A stretch of DNA of 64,000 nt, from the NCBI RefSeq assembly GCF_002261355.1, contig NZ_NEVU01000001.1, positions 682,001 to 746,000 on the forward strand, written 5' to 3'. Positions within the stretch are counted from its first letter, which is position 1. The number at the start of each line of letters is the position of its first letter. The notes under the pieces were generated by a model. The model had not been told where the DNA came from. It did no database searches and saw only the letters and a program-made list of their open reading frames with translations. The position numbers were made by a program, and so were the translations under genes. The DNA is from Bordetella genomosp. 12 (GTDB lineage Bacteria > Pseudomonadota > Gammaproteobacteria > Burkholderiales > Burkholderiaceae_B). Positions 25,685 through 37,484 of this stretch are shown here, piece by piece.

Positions 25685-25876
25685 TTTGGAAGAAGCACAA
25701 CGTAAAGTGTTTATCGAGTAGTCAGGGGCAACTCTGATGAAGATAGATACGGGTTGTGATTGCATGATTTATGTTCCAAGTCTCAAGCTGATTGGTTTTT
25801 AACTGATCAGAGCTTTTGAACTTAAGAACGGCACAAACGCGAAATGTTCAGCGTCCTATAAGACTCAAGTGTTATA

Positions 25877-28758
<2,882 letters not shown>

Positions 28759-28892
28759 TAACTCTTTAGTCTTACATATACGATTGCTGGCCATATCGCG
28801 CCAGTGCCGTCTGAACATACATCAACGCAACTCAGTTGCTGCTTCTTCCAAATTCAAGCCGTTGACAATGCGTCAACCGCTTAGCCGGTTAC

Positions 28893-29006
28893 GCCTGACG
28901 ACCATAGCAAGGTGGCCCCACTCCTTCCCATCCCGAACAGGACAGTGAAACGCCTTCGCGCCGATGATAGTGGACGTACGTCTGTGAAAGTAGGTCATCG
29001 TCAGGC
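28893..29006 (+). rRNA. rrf: 5S ribosomal RNA
   Basis: About 114 bases. The terminal stem GCCTGACGA (28893) pairs with TCGTCAGGC (ending 29006). Inside are the conserved CCCATCCCGAAC and GTGAAACGCC and the loop E region GCGCCGATGATAGT. It ends the rRNA operon; no extra tRNA follows it. Confidence 0.95.
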
Positions 29007-29017
29007 TTTTATTCCTC

Positions 29018-29055
29018 AAAACCCCGTAAGCTATCCGCTTACGGGGTTTTGTTTT
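29018..29055 (+). terminator. rRNA operon terminator
   Basis: A 13-bp perfect stem, AAAACCCCGTAAG (29018-29030) with CTTACGGGGTTTT (29038-29050), 7-base loop, then GTTTTG. Strong intrinsic terminator 12 bases after 5S. Confidence 0.95.
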
Positions 29056-29776
29056 GCGCGTTTTGTTTGTGCGGCGCGCGCAACGTGCGTGACCGCCTCT
29101 GGCCCTCGTGCTGCTGACCGCGCCTTGCCGCGCAGCCGCTCCAGCGCTTACCGCGCCGGCGTCTCTCGCGGCACGTGCTCCCCGAAAAGCGTAAACCCTC
29201 CTCGCTGGCCTGCCCTCAGATGCCTGAGCTGCGGCGTGCTGCGCTGGCTCCCTTGTGTGAGGCTGATACCTGGCGGCAGCACTGCCCGCTGTAGGCGCGT
29301 TGCGTTGTGCGGCGCAGAGGGTGTGGGCGTAGGCCGCGCGAGCTGCGTTGTGTGAACGTGATCTTTGGCGCTAGCGCTGACCCGCTGCGGGGATGCCGGT
29401 CTGGCGCACTGGCCTGGCAGATCGTCTGCTCGCACGGATACGCTGAAACTGAAGGCTCGTATTCCACCGCCACGGCCGGCGTTGGCCCACGCCGCTGGCG
29501 ACAAGTGCGAATCGATGCCGCTTCACTGAACCACCTGCGCACCCCACGTCGGCCCGTGCTCAGGTATGGCCGCGAAGATGCGCGCTCAAACCGCCGTCAG
29601 GCGGCCAGTCAGTCGGCCAGCCAGACGGCTATGCGGCCATCGGCTGTTGAAACAGCCTCGCATCTGGCCATGCGGCAAGGGCTATTTATCGCTGCGTACC
29701 CAAATAACAACGCACGCCGGGAACGTCCGGCATAGTGCGGTAAGATTGGGCGAATGTATTCGATGGAGCTGTGATC
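29056..29776. other. 720-base stretch with no convincing gene
   Basis: Several open frames exist on both strands but all are rich in Arg, Ala, Ser and Pro, have no recognisable motif, and look like GC-driven chance frames. The stretch holds an imperfect direct repeat, TTGTGTGA...GGCGGCAGCACTGCCCGCTG-like, at 29253-29291 and 29348-29386, and many CGGCCA/GCGGCC words at 29600-29660. I assign no function. Confidence 0.6.
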
Positions 29777-30145
29777 GTGAGCGAATCTCCCAATCCCCTA
29801 CCGGGTTCCCAACCCCTGGATCTGCGCACTCTCACGCATGTGTCCTATGGCTTGTTTGCACTGGGTTTTCTCACCGGCGGCATTCTGGGCGTAGCGACGC
29901 TGGCGGCCGTGGTGCTGATGTATCTGAAGCGATCGGATACCGCAGGGACGGTCTACGCCTCGCACTTTGACTGGCTGCTGCGCACCTTTTGGTGGTCGCT
30001 GCTGTGGTTGGCTGTCAGCTTTGTGCTGACGCTGATTTATATCGGCTGGATCGGGATGATAGCCACCGTGGTCTGGGTGCTCTACCGATTGATCAGAGGA
30101 TGGTTGGCGCTGCTGGAGGGGAATCCTCCGTCGAGCTACGCCTGA
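29777..30145 (+). CDS. Small inner-membrane protein (DUF4870-like / COG3671-like)
   Basis: 122 residues. I chose the GTG at 29777 (VSESPNPL) because GGAG at 29765-29768 lies 8 bases upstream; a GTG two codons earlier is also possible. There are about three hydrophobic segments near residues 22-50, 70-90 and 90-108. The segment LKRSDTAGTVYASHFDWLLRTFWWSLLW is characteristic of a conserved family of small membrane proteins of unknown function. An intrinsic terminator follows 16 bases after the stop, so it is probably a single-gene unit. No function can be assigned. Confidence 0.8.
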   Translation: MSESPNPLPGSQPLDLRTLTHVSYGLFALGFLTGGILGVATLAAVVLMYLKRSDTAGTVYASHFDWLLRTFWWSLLWLAVSFVLTLIYIGWIGMIATVVWVLYRLIRGWLALLEGNPPSSYA

Positions 30146-30160
30146 GGAATGCTTTGCGTA

Positions 30161-30187
30161 TAAGCCGGCCTGGTGCCGGCTTATTTG
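30161..30187 (+). terminator. Terminator after the small membrane protein gene
   Basis: TAAGCCGGC (30161-30169), 5-base loop, GCCGGCTTA (30175-30183), then TTTG. A 9-bp perfect stem. Confidence 0.8.
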
Positions 30188-30361
30188 CGTTTGCGTCTGG
30201 TGCTCGACGGCGAAGACGCAACGGCTTGGGGCAAACGGGATGGGCAATGCAGGAGAGCATGGCCGGGCAGGCAGGACGGCGACTCCCGGTCAGCTTCGGC
30301 GGGCGCTAAGGCAGCGCGCAGCAAGGAAGGGACGTACGAGGTACGCCCTCGACCCTGGTGC

Positions 30362-30640
30362 TTACTTCAGGTGAGCGTTGACCAGTTTGGTCAGCTCGAA
30401 CATCGTGACCTGATCCTTGCCGAAGATGGGGCGCAGCTTGGCATCGGCGTTGATGTTGCGCTTGTTGCTGGCGTCTTGCAGGTTGTGCTTTTTGATGTAG
30501 TCCCAGATCTTTTTGGTGACCTCGGTGCGCGGCACGGCTTCCGAGCCGATGACGGCAGCCAGCTCGGCGCTGGGGGTCAGAGGCTTCATAAACGCGGCAT
30601 TCGGTTTGCGCGTGGTCGCGGTTTTGGAGGGTGTGGCCAT
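30362..30640 (-). CDS. SWIB/MDM2-domain protein
   Basis: 92 residues, start ATG 30640 (MATPSKTATTRKPNAA) chosen because the open frame upstream lacks similarity. After a short basic tail, residues about 17-92 form a SWIB domain: KPLTPSAELAAVIGSEAVPRTEVTKKIWDYIKKHNLQD, then NKRNINADAKLRPIFG and MFELTKLVNAHL. SWIB domains are best known from eukaryotic chromatin remodellers; in bacteria they occur as small stand-alone proteins, for example in Chlamydia and some beta- and gammaproteobacteria, with no settled role. The basic N-terminus suggests nucleic acid contact, which is inference. No operon partner. Confidence 0.92.
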   Translation of the reverse strand: MATPSKTATTRKPNAAFMKPLTPSAELAAVIGSEAVPRTEVTKKIWDYIKKHNLQDASNKRNINADAKLRPIFGKDQVTMFELTKLVNAHLK

Positions 30641-30788
30641 AATGCGGCGCTCCTTCTCTGGATGTTGGAAAAAATGTCCTGCGGGCCGCAGCATAACGTG
30701 TCTACCGGGTAAAGACAAAGGCATTTATCCTCTGTAGCAACTAAAATCGGCCTACACACACCCCTCAGCCAGGTTCCTGTAACGTCCT

Positions 30789-31982
30789 ATGTACGCACGC
30801 TCCCCGCTTGAATCGATACGGCTTTTTCATGACGAACTGACCGCGCTGCGCCGCGATCTGCACGCTCACCCCGAACTGGGGTTCGAGGAAGTGCGCACCT
30901 CAGGCATCGTCGCCGGCGCCCTGGAGGCGCTGGGGATCGAGGTGCATCGCGGCATCGGCAAGACAGGCGTGGTGGGGGTGATCCGCGGCCGCCGCTGCGA
31001 CAGCGGGCGCATGATCGGCCTGCGGGCCGACATGGACGCATTGCCCATGGCCGAAGACAACGCGTTTGCGCATAAGTCCACCAAGCCTGGCCTGATGCAC
31101 GGATGCGGCCATGATGGACACACCGCCATTTTGCTGGGTGCGGCCCGGTATCTGGCCCAAAGCCGCAATTTTGACGGGACGGCCGTGTTGATCTTCCAGC
31201 CTGCCGAAGAAGGCCGTGGCGGCGCCAAGGCCATGCTCGACGACGGCCTGTTCGACACCTTTCCGTGCGACGCCATCTACGCCCTGCACAACTGGCCGGG
31301 CTTGCCCCCGGGCACGGTGGGTGTCAATCCCGGACCGATGATGGCGGCCGCCGACCGTTTCGAGATCGTCATCAATGGCCGCGGCGGCCACGGCGCGCAT
31401 CCGTACCAGACTATCGATCCGGTGACGGTCGCCGGCCACCTCATCACGGCGTTGCAGACCATCGTGTCGCGCAACGTCAATCCGCTGGACTCGGCCGTGG
31501 TGTCCATCGGCTCGCTACAGGCCGGCCACCCGGGGGCCATGAGTGTCATTCCGCGCGAGGCGAAGATGGTCGGTACCGTCCGTACCTTTCGCAAGTCGGT
31601 GCAGGAAATGGTCGAGACGCGGATGCGGGAGTTGGCCTCGGCGATTGCCAGCGCTTTTGGCGCCACGGCCGAGGTGACCTACGAGCGGATTTATCCGGCG
31701 ACACTGAACACGCCGCAGCACGCCACGCTGGTGGCCGACATCGCAACCGAGATGGTGGGCAAGGAAAAGGTCGTGCGCGATCTGATCCCTTCCATGGGCT
31801 CGGAGGATTTTTCGTTTATGCTGCAAGCCAAGCCCGGTGCTTATTTCCGCCTTGGACAAGGCGGGGCGGAGTCGGGCTGCGTGCTGCACAACTCCCATTT
31901 CGATTTCAATGACGCCGTGATTCCGCTGGGTAGCGCCATGTTTGCTGCCCTGGCCGAACGCGGCATGCCCTTGGCCGAGTAA
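30789..31982 (+). CDS. M20-family amidohydrolase (hippurate hydrolase-like)
   Basis: Metal-dependent hydrolase of N-acyl amino acids or related amides. 397 residues, typical for M20D. The N-terminal RRDLHAHPELGFEEVRTSGIV, the metal-binding GLRADMDALPM and MHGCGHDGHTAILLGAA, the catalytic Glu in FQPAEEGRGGAKAML, the dimerisation-domain GGHGAHPYQTIDPV, and the C-terminal MGSEDFSFML and HNSHFDFND are all present. Substrate is not predictable within this family. pyrC follows 12 bases later, so the two are co-transcribed, although no pathway link is obvious. Confidence 0.94.
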   Translation: MYARSPLESIRLFHDELTALRRDLHAHPELGFEEVRTSGIVAGALEALGIEVHRGIGKTGVVGVIRGRRCDSGRMIGLRADMDALPMAEDNAFAHKSTKPGLMHGCGHDGHTAILLGAARYLAQSRNFDGTAVLIFQPAEEGRGGAKAMLDDGLFDTFPCDAIYALHNWPGLPPGTVGVNPGPMMAAADRFEIVINGRGGHGAHPYQTIDPVTVAGHLITALQTIVSRNVNPLDSAVVSIGSLQAGHPGAMSVIPREAKMVGTVRTFRKSVQEMVETRMRELASAIASAFGATAEVTYERIYPATLNTPQHATLVADIATEMVGKEKVVRDLIPSMGSEDFSFMLQAKPGAYFRLGQGGAESGCVLHNSHFDFNDAVIPLGSAMFAALAERGMPLAE

Positions 31983-31994
31983 AGGCCCTCATTC

Positions 31995-33053
31995 ATGTCC
32001 CACCCTGTTCAACTCACGATCACCCGACCCGACGACTGGCATTTGCATCTGCGCGATGGTGCTGCGCTGGAAGCGGTGGTCGGCGATACGGCGCGCCAGT
32101 TCGCGCGCGCCATCATCATGCCCAACCTCAAGCCGCCGGTGACGACCACCGAGCAGGCGCTGGCGTATCGCGAACGCATTGTCGCGGCCTTGAACAAAAC
32201 CGTCGGCGAGGGCGTGGATTTCACGCCGCTCATGACGCTGTATCTGACCGACAATACGCCGGCTGCCGAGATCGAGCGCGCCAAGGCCAGCGGGCAGGTC
32301 TTCGCCGTCAAGCTGTACCCGGCCGGCGCGACGACCAACTCCGATGCCGGCGTGACGGACTTGCTGGGCAAGTGTGCCCCGGCCCTGACCGCGCTGGAGA
32401 AAGCCGGCATGCCGTTGCTGGTGCATGGCGAAGTCACGGATCCTGCCATCGATGTGTTTGACCGCGAGGCCATTTTCATCGAGCGCGTCATGCAGCCGCT
32501 GCGCCGTGCCTATCCCGGTTTGAAGGTGGTGTTCGAGCACATCACGACCAAGGAAGGCGCCGAGTATGTGCGTGATGCCGAGGGTCCCATCGCGGCGACC
32601 ATCACGCCGCAACACATGCTCTACAACCGCAACGCCATCTTTCAGGGCGGGGTGCGTCCGCATTGGTACTGTCTGCCGATTCTCAAGCGCGAAGTGCATC
32701 GCCAGGCGCTGGTCCAGGCCGCCACCAGCGGCAGCCCGCGTTTCTTCCTGGGCACCGATAGCGCCCCGCATGCCAAAGGCCTGAAAGAACATGCTTGTGG
32801 CTGTGCCGGCTGTTACACGGCATTGCACGCGATGGAGCTGTACGCAACCGCCTTCGAGAACGCCGGGGCCCTGGATAAACTGGAAGGCTTCGCCAGCCAC
32901 CATGGTCCGGACTTCTACGGCCTGCCGCGCAATACCGGCACACTAATGCTGGTGCGCGAGCCTTTCTCCATCCCGGACGAGCTGCCTTACGGCAATACGT
33001 CAATCGTGCCGCTGGCCGCGGGTGAGGCTCTGCCCTGGCGCGTGCAGGTCTGA
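31995..33053 (+). CDS. pyrC: Dihydroorotase (class II, E. coli type)
   Basis: Zinc enzyme that cyclises carbamoyl aspartate to dihydroorotate in pyrimidine synthesis. 352 residues. Metal-binding HLHLRDG near residues 16-22, the Lys that is carboxylated in [23 protein letters not shown], the HWYCLPILK segment and [13 protein letters not shown] with the catalytic Asp are all visible. The class II type (about 350 residues) is distinct from the longer PyrC-like paralogues. It follows the M20 hydrolase by 12 bases and is convergent with uup. Confidence 0.97.
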   Translation: MSHPVQLTITRPDDWHLHLRDGAALEAVVGDTARQFARAIIMPNLKPPVTTTEQALAYRERIVAALNKTVGEGVDFTPLMTLYLTDNTPAAEIERAKASGQVFAVKLYPAGATTNSDAGVTDLLGKCAPALTALEKAGMPLLVHGEVTDPAIDVFDREAIFIERVMQPLRRAYPGLKVVFEHITTKEGAEYVRDAEGPIAATITPQHMLYNRNAIFQGGVRPHWYCLPILKREVHRQALVQAATSGSPRFFLGTDSAPHAKGLKEHACGCAGCYTALHAMELYATAFENAGALDKLEGFASHHGPDFYGLPRNTGTLMLVREPFSIPDELPYGNTSIVPLAAGEALPWRVQV

Positions 33054-33064
33054 GCGCCCTGACG

Positions 33065-33098
33065 GCGCCGGGCCCCGGCTGATGCCACGGCCCGGCGC
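33065..33098. terminator. GC-rich hairpin between pyrC and uup
   Basis: GCGCCGGGCC (33065-33074) pairs perfectly with GGCCCGGCGC (33089-33098) across a 14-base loop between convergent genes. No T run follows on either strand, so it may act only as a pause or 3'-end protection element. Confidence 0.45.
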
Positions 33099-33104
33099 GT
33101 CTGT

Positions 33105-34913
33105 TCAGGCGCTGGCCGCGCGGCGCTCCTCGAGCGCTTCCCAGCGCTCGAATTTGGCTTCGAGGTCTTTTTCGATGCGTGCCAGCTCGGCCTGGATGCG
33201 CTCGACTTCCTCCGGGGCGTCGCGGTAGAGGCTGCCGTCGGCCAGTTTGGCGCTGAGGGTGGCTTGTTCGGTTTCCAGGCCGGCAATGGCATCCGGCAGC
33301 CCTTCGAGTTCGCGCAACTCCCAGGAACTGATCTTGGCCGCGCGCGTCGGCTTGGCGCGCGTGGCGGGCGTCGCGGCGGGCGCCGCCGGCGTGCTCGCTG
33401 GCTCCGCGGCTGGGGCGGACGGGCGCTGCAGCAGCCACTCATCGTAGCCGCCGACATAATCACGCCAGTGGCCATTGCCTTCATAGGCGATGGTTTGCGT
33501 GACGACGTTGTTCAGAAAGGCGCGGTCATGGCTGACCAGCAGCACGGTGCCCGCATAATCCTGCAGCAACTCTTCGAGCAGCTCCAGCGTTTCGATGTCC
33601 AGATCGTTGGTGGGTTCGTCGAGCACCAGCACGTTGGCCGGACGTGCGAACAGCCGCGCCAGCAACAGGCGTGCGCGCTCACCGCCGGACAGGCTGCGCA
33701 CGGGCGAGCCGGCGCGAGCCGGCGAGAACAGAAAATCGCCCAGATAGCTCATGACGTGCTTGCGCGTGCCGCCGATTTCCACCCATTCGCTGCCGGGGTT
33801 GATGATATCGGCCAGCGCCGCATCTTCGTCGAGCTGGGCGCGCATTTGATCGAAATACGCCACCTCGACGTTGGTGCCGGTGCGTACCGTGCCGCGGTCG
33901 GGGGTCAGTTGGCCCAGGATGATCTTGAGCAGCGTGGTTTTGCCGGCGCCATTGGGCCCGATGATGCCGATGCGGTCGCCGCGCAGGATGGTGGTCGAGT
34001 AGTCGTTGACCACGGTCTTGTCGCCGAAAGCCTGATAGACGTCGCGCAGCTCGGAGACGATCTTGCCGGAGCGCTGACCCTGGGCGACGGCCAAATTGAC
34101 GTTACCCATGCGTTCGCGGCGGTCGGCGCGTTCCACGCGCAGGCGCTCGAGGCGGCGCACGCGGCCTTCGTTACGCGTGCGCCGGGCTTCCACGCCTTTG
34201 CGGATCCAGACTTCTTCCTGGGCGAGCAGCTTGTCAAAGCGCGCTTGCTCCAGGCGCTCGGATTCGAGCCATTGCGCCTTGCGCTCTTGCCACTGACTGA
34301 AGTTGCCGGGAAAACTCAGCAGCCGGCCACGGTCCAGCTCGACGATGCGCGTGGCGATGGCGTCGAGAAAGCGCCGGTCGTGGGTGATGATGACGGCGGC
34401 GCCTTTCCAGGTGCGCAGCAGCTCTTCCAGCCAGGCGATACCCTCGAAATCCAGATGGTTGGTCGGTTCGTCGAGCAGCAGCAGGTCGGGCTGATCCACC
34501 AGGGCGCGCGCCAGGGCCACCCGTTTGCGTGTGCCGCCGGACAGGCCGGCGATCAGGGCGTCGGTCGGCAGGCCGAGTTTCTCGAGCGTGGCGCGCACGC
34601 GCGCTGGCCGCTGCCAGTCTTCGGGATTGGCCTCTTCGTCGCAGACGACGTCGTAGACCGTGCGGCTTTCGTCGAGCGTGGGCTCCTGCTCGACCGTCAC
34701 CACACGCAGCCCCGAGCTGCGGCTGATATCGCCGTCATCGGGCTGGTTGCGGCCATCGAGCAGGCGCAGCAGCGACGATTTTCCGGCGCCATTGCGGCCG
34801 ATCAGGCCGATGCGCTCGCCTTCCTGGATGGCGAAGTCGGCGTGATCGAGCAAGGGGTGGTGTCCATAAGCCAGCTGGACGTTGGTCAGGGAGATAAGCG
34901 TGTTTTGAGCCAT
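33105..34913 (-). CDS. uup: Uup, ABC-F family ATPase
   Basis: Soluble ABC-F protein linked to ribosomes and to transposon excision and replication fork stability in E. coli. 602 residues with two nucleotide-binding domains. Domain 1 has Walker A GLIGRNGAGKSSLL, signature LSGGTRKRVALARAL and Walker B LLLLDEPTNHLD. Domain 2 has GIIGPNGAGKTTLL, LSGGERARLLLARL and VLVLDEPTNDLD. The inter-domain linker is charged. A C-terminal coiled coil after an Ala/Pro-rich linker (about 520-600) marks Uup rather than EttA. It is convergent with pyrC and divergent from RNase P RNA. Confidence 0.95.
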   Translation of the reverse strand: MAQNTLISLTNVQLAYGHHPLLDHADFAIQEGERIGLIGRNGAGKSSLLRLLDGRNQPDDGDISRSSGLRVVTVEQEPTLDESRTVYDVVCDEEANPEDWQRPARVRATLEKLGLPTDALIAGLSGGTRKRVALARALVDQPDLLLLDEPTNHLDFEGIAWLEELLRTWKGAAVIITHDRRFLDAIATRIVELDRGRLLSFPGNFSQWQERKAQWLESERLEQARFDKLLAQEEVWIRKGVEARRTRNEGRVRRLERLRVERADRRERMGNVNLAVAQGQRSGKIVSELRDVYQAFGDKTVVNDYSTTILRGDRIGIIGPNGAGKTTLLKIILGQLTPDRGTVRTGTNVEVAYFDQMRAQLDEDAALADIINPGSEWVEIGGTRKHVMSYLGDFLFSPARAGSPVRSLSGGERARLLLARLFARPANVLVLDEPTNDLDIETLELLEELLQDYAGTVLLVSHDRAFLNNVVTQTIAYEGNGHWRDYVGGYDEWLLQRPSAPAAEPASTPAAPAATPATRAKPTRAAKISSWELRELEGLPDAIAGLETEQATLSAKLADGSLYRDAPEEVERIQAELARIEKDLEAKFERWEALEERRAASA

Positions 34914-34974
34914 GGGATTCTGCGCGGAACGTAAGTCGTATTGTCGCAGAACCGGGCCCGGGGGCAGGGTGTAC

Positions 34975-34980
34975 TACAAT
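34975..34980 (+). promoter_or_regulatory. -10 element of the RNase P RNA gene
   Basis: TACAAT at 34975-34980 lies 7 bases before the RNA 5' end predicted from structure. I do not see a good -35 at the right distance. Confidence 0.5.
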
Positions 34981-34987
34981 GCGGGCC

Positions 34988-35391
34988 GCAGGGCAGATCG
35001 GGCAATCGCGGTGATTCGTTCATCGAGGAAGGTCCGGACTCCACAGGGCAGGATAGCGGCTAACGGCCGTCCGGTGAGGTGCGCAAGCATCGAGCCGAGG
35101 ACTAGGGCCACAGAGACGAGTCTGCGGGGCGGGCATTCGCAAGAATGCACCGGCACGGCCACTCCGTGCCGTGGCAGCTGGCAACGGCTGCCGGCATCGC
35201 AGGGTGAAACGCGGCAACCTCTATCCGGAGCAACATCAAATAGGCATGCGCAAGGTCTTCGGACCGGGAAGAGCGGCTCGCTCGAGCATGCGGGTAGGTG
35301 GCTAGAGCGTTCCAGCAATGGTTCGCCCAGAGGAATGATTGCCCGCCAGGGAGACCTGGCGTACAGAATCCGGCCTATAGATCTGCTCTGC
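34988..35391 (+). ncRNA. rnpB: RNase P RNA (class A)
   Basis: Catalytic RNA that trims tRNA 5' leaders. The P1 stem is GCAGGGCAGATC (34988) with GATCTGCTCTGC (ending 35391). Conserved core segments match the bacterial type A RNA: GAGGAAGGTCCGGACTCCACAGGGCAGG near 35024, GGGTGAAACGCGGCAACCTCTATCCGGAGCAACATCAAATAGG near 35201, and TTGCCCGCCAGG near 35339 with the ACAGAATCCGGCCTATAG tail (motifs are given in part as landmarks). The length of about 404 bases is in the normal range. Ends are structure-based estimates. Confidence 0.93.
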
Positions 35392-35616
35392 TTTCTCTTC
35401 TTCCCGTCGCCACCGGTCCCTCAGGGGCCGATGGCGTCGCGCGTCCCCGATCCGTCGGCTCGTCTGAGCGAGAAACCACTTGTTTGCGACCACTTCTTGA
35501 CTAAGGACTTTTAGTTCCCGGCGCAACATGCTGATTTATCAGGATGTTTTCTCTGTCCCCTCATTTACAAATTGCTCTAAGTCCTTGTTGTGATTGAAAA
35601 AATTGCAACCGCTGGC
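35392..35616. other. Intergenic stretch between rnpB and the mraZ promoter
   Basis: About 225 bases with no credible open frame and no clear terminator for rnpB. It is T-rich directly after rnpB (CTTTCTCTTCTTCCC). Nothing else recognised. Confidence 0.5.
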
Positions 35617-35645
35617 TTGACCCGTCCTGAGCCTTCCCGTAGAGT
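35617..35645 (+). promoter_or_regulatory. Promoter of the dcw cluster (mraZ promoter)
   Basis: TTGACC (35617-35622), exactly 17 bp, TAGAGT (35640-35645). The predicted start near 35652 lies inside the MraZ box array, consistent with autorepression. Confidence 0.7.
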
Positions 35646-35679
35646 GGGAAAAAGTAGGAATTTGTGCAATTAAGTGGGG
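35644..35679 (+). promoter_or_regulatory. MraZ operator: four GTGGGA-like boxes at 10-bp spacing
   Basis: GTGGGA at 35644, GTAGGA at 35654, GTGCAA at 35664 and GTGGGG at 35674, exactly 10 bp apart. MraZ of other bacteria binds tandem GTGGGN boxes at this spacing in its own promoter and represses the division cluster. Confidence 0.75.
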
Positions 35680-35686
35680 CAAATCC

Positions 35687-36115
35687 GTGTTTCAGGGAAG
35701 CAGCGCGCTCACGTTGGATGCTAAGGGACGGATCTCGATTCCGACCCGGCATCGTGACGCCCTGGTTTCGCAGGCCGAAGGCCGGCTGACCCTGACTCGC
35801 CACCCGGACGGCTGCTTGCTGGTCTATCCGCGACCCGAGTGGGAAAAGAAGCGCGAGCAGATCGCGGCTTTCCCGATGTCGGCGCGCGCCTTGCAGCGGC
35901 TGTTGTTGGGAAATGCCCAGGACGTTGAGATCGACGGTTCCGGCCGGGTCCTCATCGCTCCCGAACTGCGCAACGCTTCCGGAATGACGCGCGACGTGAT
36001 GCTGCTCGGTATGGGCACGCACTTCGAGCTCTGGGATGCCGCTTCCCTGGCCCGCCGCGAGGCGGACGATTTGGCCCAGGGGATGCCGGACGTGTTGAAT
36101 CAGTTTTCGTTCTGA
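35687..36115 (+). CDS. mraZ: MraZ, transcriptional regulator of the dcw cluster
   Basis: Ring-forming DNA-binding protein with two AbrB-like domains that represses the division and cell wall cluster. 142 residues, GTG start at 35687 ([24 protein letters not shown]). The two DXXXR signatures are visible: DAKGR near 11-15 and DGSGR near 82-86 ([16 protein letters not shown]). The C-terminus FELWD matches the family. Four operator-like boxes precede it, and rsmH follows after 8 bases. Confidence 0.96.
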   Translation: MFQGSSALTLDAKGRISIPTRHRDALVSQAEGRLTLTRHPDGCLLVYPRPEWEKKREQIAAFPMSARALQRLLLGNAQDVEIDGSGRVLIAPELRNASGMTRDVMLLGMGTHFELWDAASLARREADDLAQGMPDVLNQFSF

Positions 36116-36123
36116 AACCGACT

Positions 36124-37197
36124 ATGGAATTCGAGCACCGGCCCGTTCTGCTGGAGCCGACGGTGGATGCCTTGCTGCAAGCCGATTTCGGCGGCAGGGG
36201 CGCCTCTCGTACGCGCCCCCGGGACGAGGAGGCCGCGCAACGCCGGCAAGCAGGCGGCACTTTCGTCGACGGCACGTTCGGCCGCGGCGGGCACAGCCGC
36301 GAGTTGCTGCGCCGGCTCGGGCCGCAGGCTCGCCTGGTGGTGTTCGATAAAGATCCTCAAGCCATCGCGGTGGCTCAGGCCCTGGCCGCCGAGGATGGCC
36401 GGGTGCAAGTGGTGCATGGCGGCTTTGCCACCATGACCGAAGCGTTGGCGGCGCGCGGCATCGAGCAGATCGATGGCGTGATGCTGGATCTGGGTGTGTC
36501 CTCACCCCAGATCGATGATGCACAGCGGGGCTTCTCTTTCATGAGAGATGGTCCGCTGGATATGCGTATGGATACGAGCCGTGGCCCCACGGTTGCGGAA
36601 TGGCTGGCGCAAGCCAGTGTGGAAGAGATGCGGGAGGTGATCGCAGATTATGGCGAAGAACGGTTTGCTTTTCAGGTTGCAAAGGCGATTGCTGCTCGCT
36701 GCGCAACACGGCCGCTGCGCACCACGCTCGAGCTTGCCGAGTGCGTCGCCAGCGCCGTCCGCACGCGCGAAAAGGGGCAGCATCCGGCCACACGCACCTT
36801 TCAGGCTCTACGGATTTACATCAATCGGGAGCTCGAAGAGCTCGCGCGCGCCCTCACGTCAGCTATAGAGCTGCTTGCCCCAGGGGGGAGGTTGGCGGTG
36901 ATCAGTTTTCACTCGCTGGAAGACCGGATGGTCAAGCAGTGCATCGCGGCGGCGGCCAGGCCGGCTGCCGCGCATCCGCGCCTGCCTCTGCGAGAAAGCG
37001 AGTTGCCCCAACCCATTTTGCAATCGCTGGGCAAGGTCGTGGCCGATGAGGCCGAGGTGGCGGGCAATGCCCGCTCGCGCTCGGCCATTCTGCGTGCGGC
37101 CGAGCGTACCGAACAGCCTTTGCCCGCCGACGGCGCGGCTGGCTTCGCGCCGGTCGTTCCCGGCGCCGCACAACCGTCCAAGGGGAGGCGCCGCTGA
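36124..37197 (+). CDS. rsmH: 16S rRNA m4C1402 methyltransferase RsmH, with N-terminal insertion
   Basis: S-adenosylmethionine-dependent methyltransferase that modifies C1402 of 16S rRNA, always near the start of dcw clusters. 357 residues against about 310-320 for many homologues. [30 protein letters not shown] (SAM-binding), [22 protein letters not shown] and [16 protein letters not shown] are conserved. Oddity: between [10 protein letters not shown] and TFVDGTFG about 20 extra, Arg-rich hydrophilic residues are inserted (roughly 20-42), where most RsmH proteins have a few. The stop overlaps the ftsL start by one base. Confidence 0.96.
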   Translation: MEFEHRPVLLEPTVDALLQADFGGRGASRTRPRDEEAAQRRQAGGTFVDGTFGRGGHSRELLRRLGPQARLVVFDKDPQAIAVAQALAAEDGRVQVVHGGFATMTEALAARGIEQIDGVMLDLGVSSPQIDDAQRGFSFMRDGPLDMRMDTSRGPTVAEWLAQASVEEMREVIADYGEERFAFQVAKAIAARCATRPLRTTLELAECVASAVRTREKGQHPATRTFQALRIYINRELEELARALTSAIELLAPGGRLAVISFHSLEDRMVKQCIAAAARPAAAHPRLPLRESELPQPILQSLGKVVADEAEVAGNARSRSAILRAAERTEQPLPADGAAGFAPVVPGAAQPSKGRRR

Positions 37198-37484
37198 TGG
37201 GTCGCGCCAGCCTCGTCGTCGCTGCTTTGCTGATGCTCTCGGCCATCTCGCTGGTCACGAGCCGTTATCAGGCGCGCCAGCTCTATATAGAGTTGGGGCG
37301 CGGGCAGGCCGAGGCGCGCGATCTGGACACCAACTGGCGCAGGCTGCAACTTGAGCGGGCCGAACTGGCGCGCAACGCGCGGGTCGACCGCGCCGCGCGC
37401 GAAGAACTGAAGATGATTCCCATCGTGCCCGACCGCACCATTTATATGGTGCAGCCGGCGCCCATCGCCGGAGGCGCGCAATGA
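37197..37484 (+). CDS. ftsL: FtsL, divisome scaffold protein
   Basis: Small bitopic protein that joins FtsB and FtsQ in the divisome and helps activate FtsWI. 95 residues with one N-terminal transmembrane helix at about 4-21 (ASLVVAALLMLSAISLV) and a periplasmic coiled coil (YIELGRGQAEARDLDTNWRRLQ). The ending RTIYMVQPAP is typical of betaproteobacterial FtsL. Its ATG overlaps rsmH by one base and its end overlaps ftsI by 4 bases. Identity rests on size, topology and its fixed place between rsmH and ftsI. Confidence 0.92.
   Translation: MGRASLVVAALLMLSAISLVTSRYQARQLYIELGRGQAEARDLDTNWRRLQLERAELARNARVDRAAREELKMIPIVPDRTIYMVQPAPIAGGAQ

Noticed and set aside
28912-29970. Arg/Ala-rich frames after the 5S gene on both strands
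   Set aside because: They overlap one another and 5S RNA, lack recognisable motifs, and look like GC-driven chance frames.
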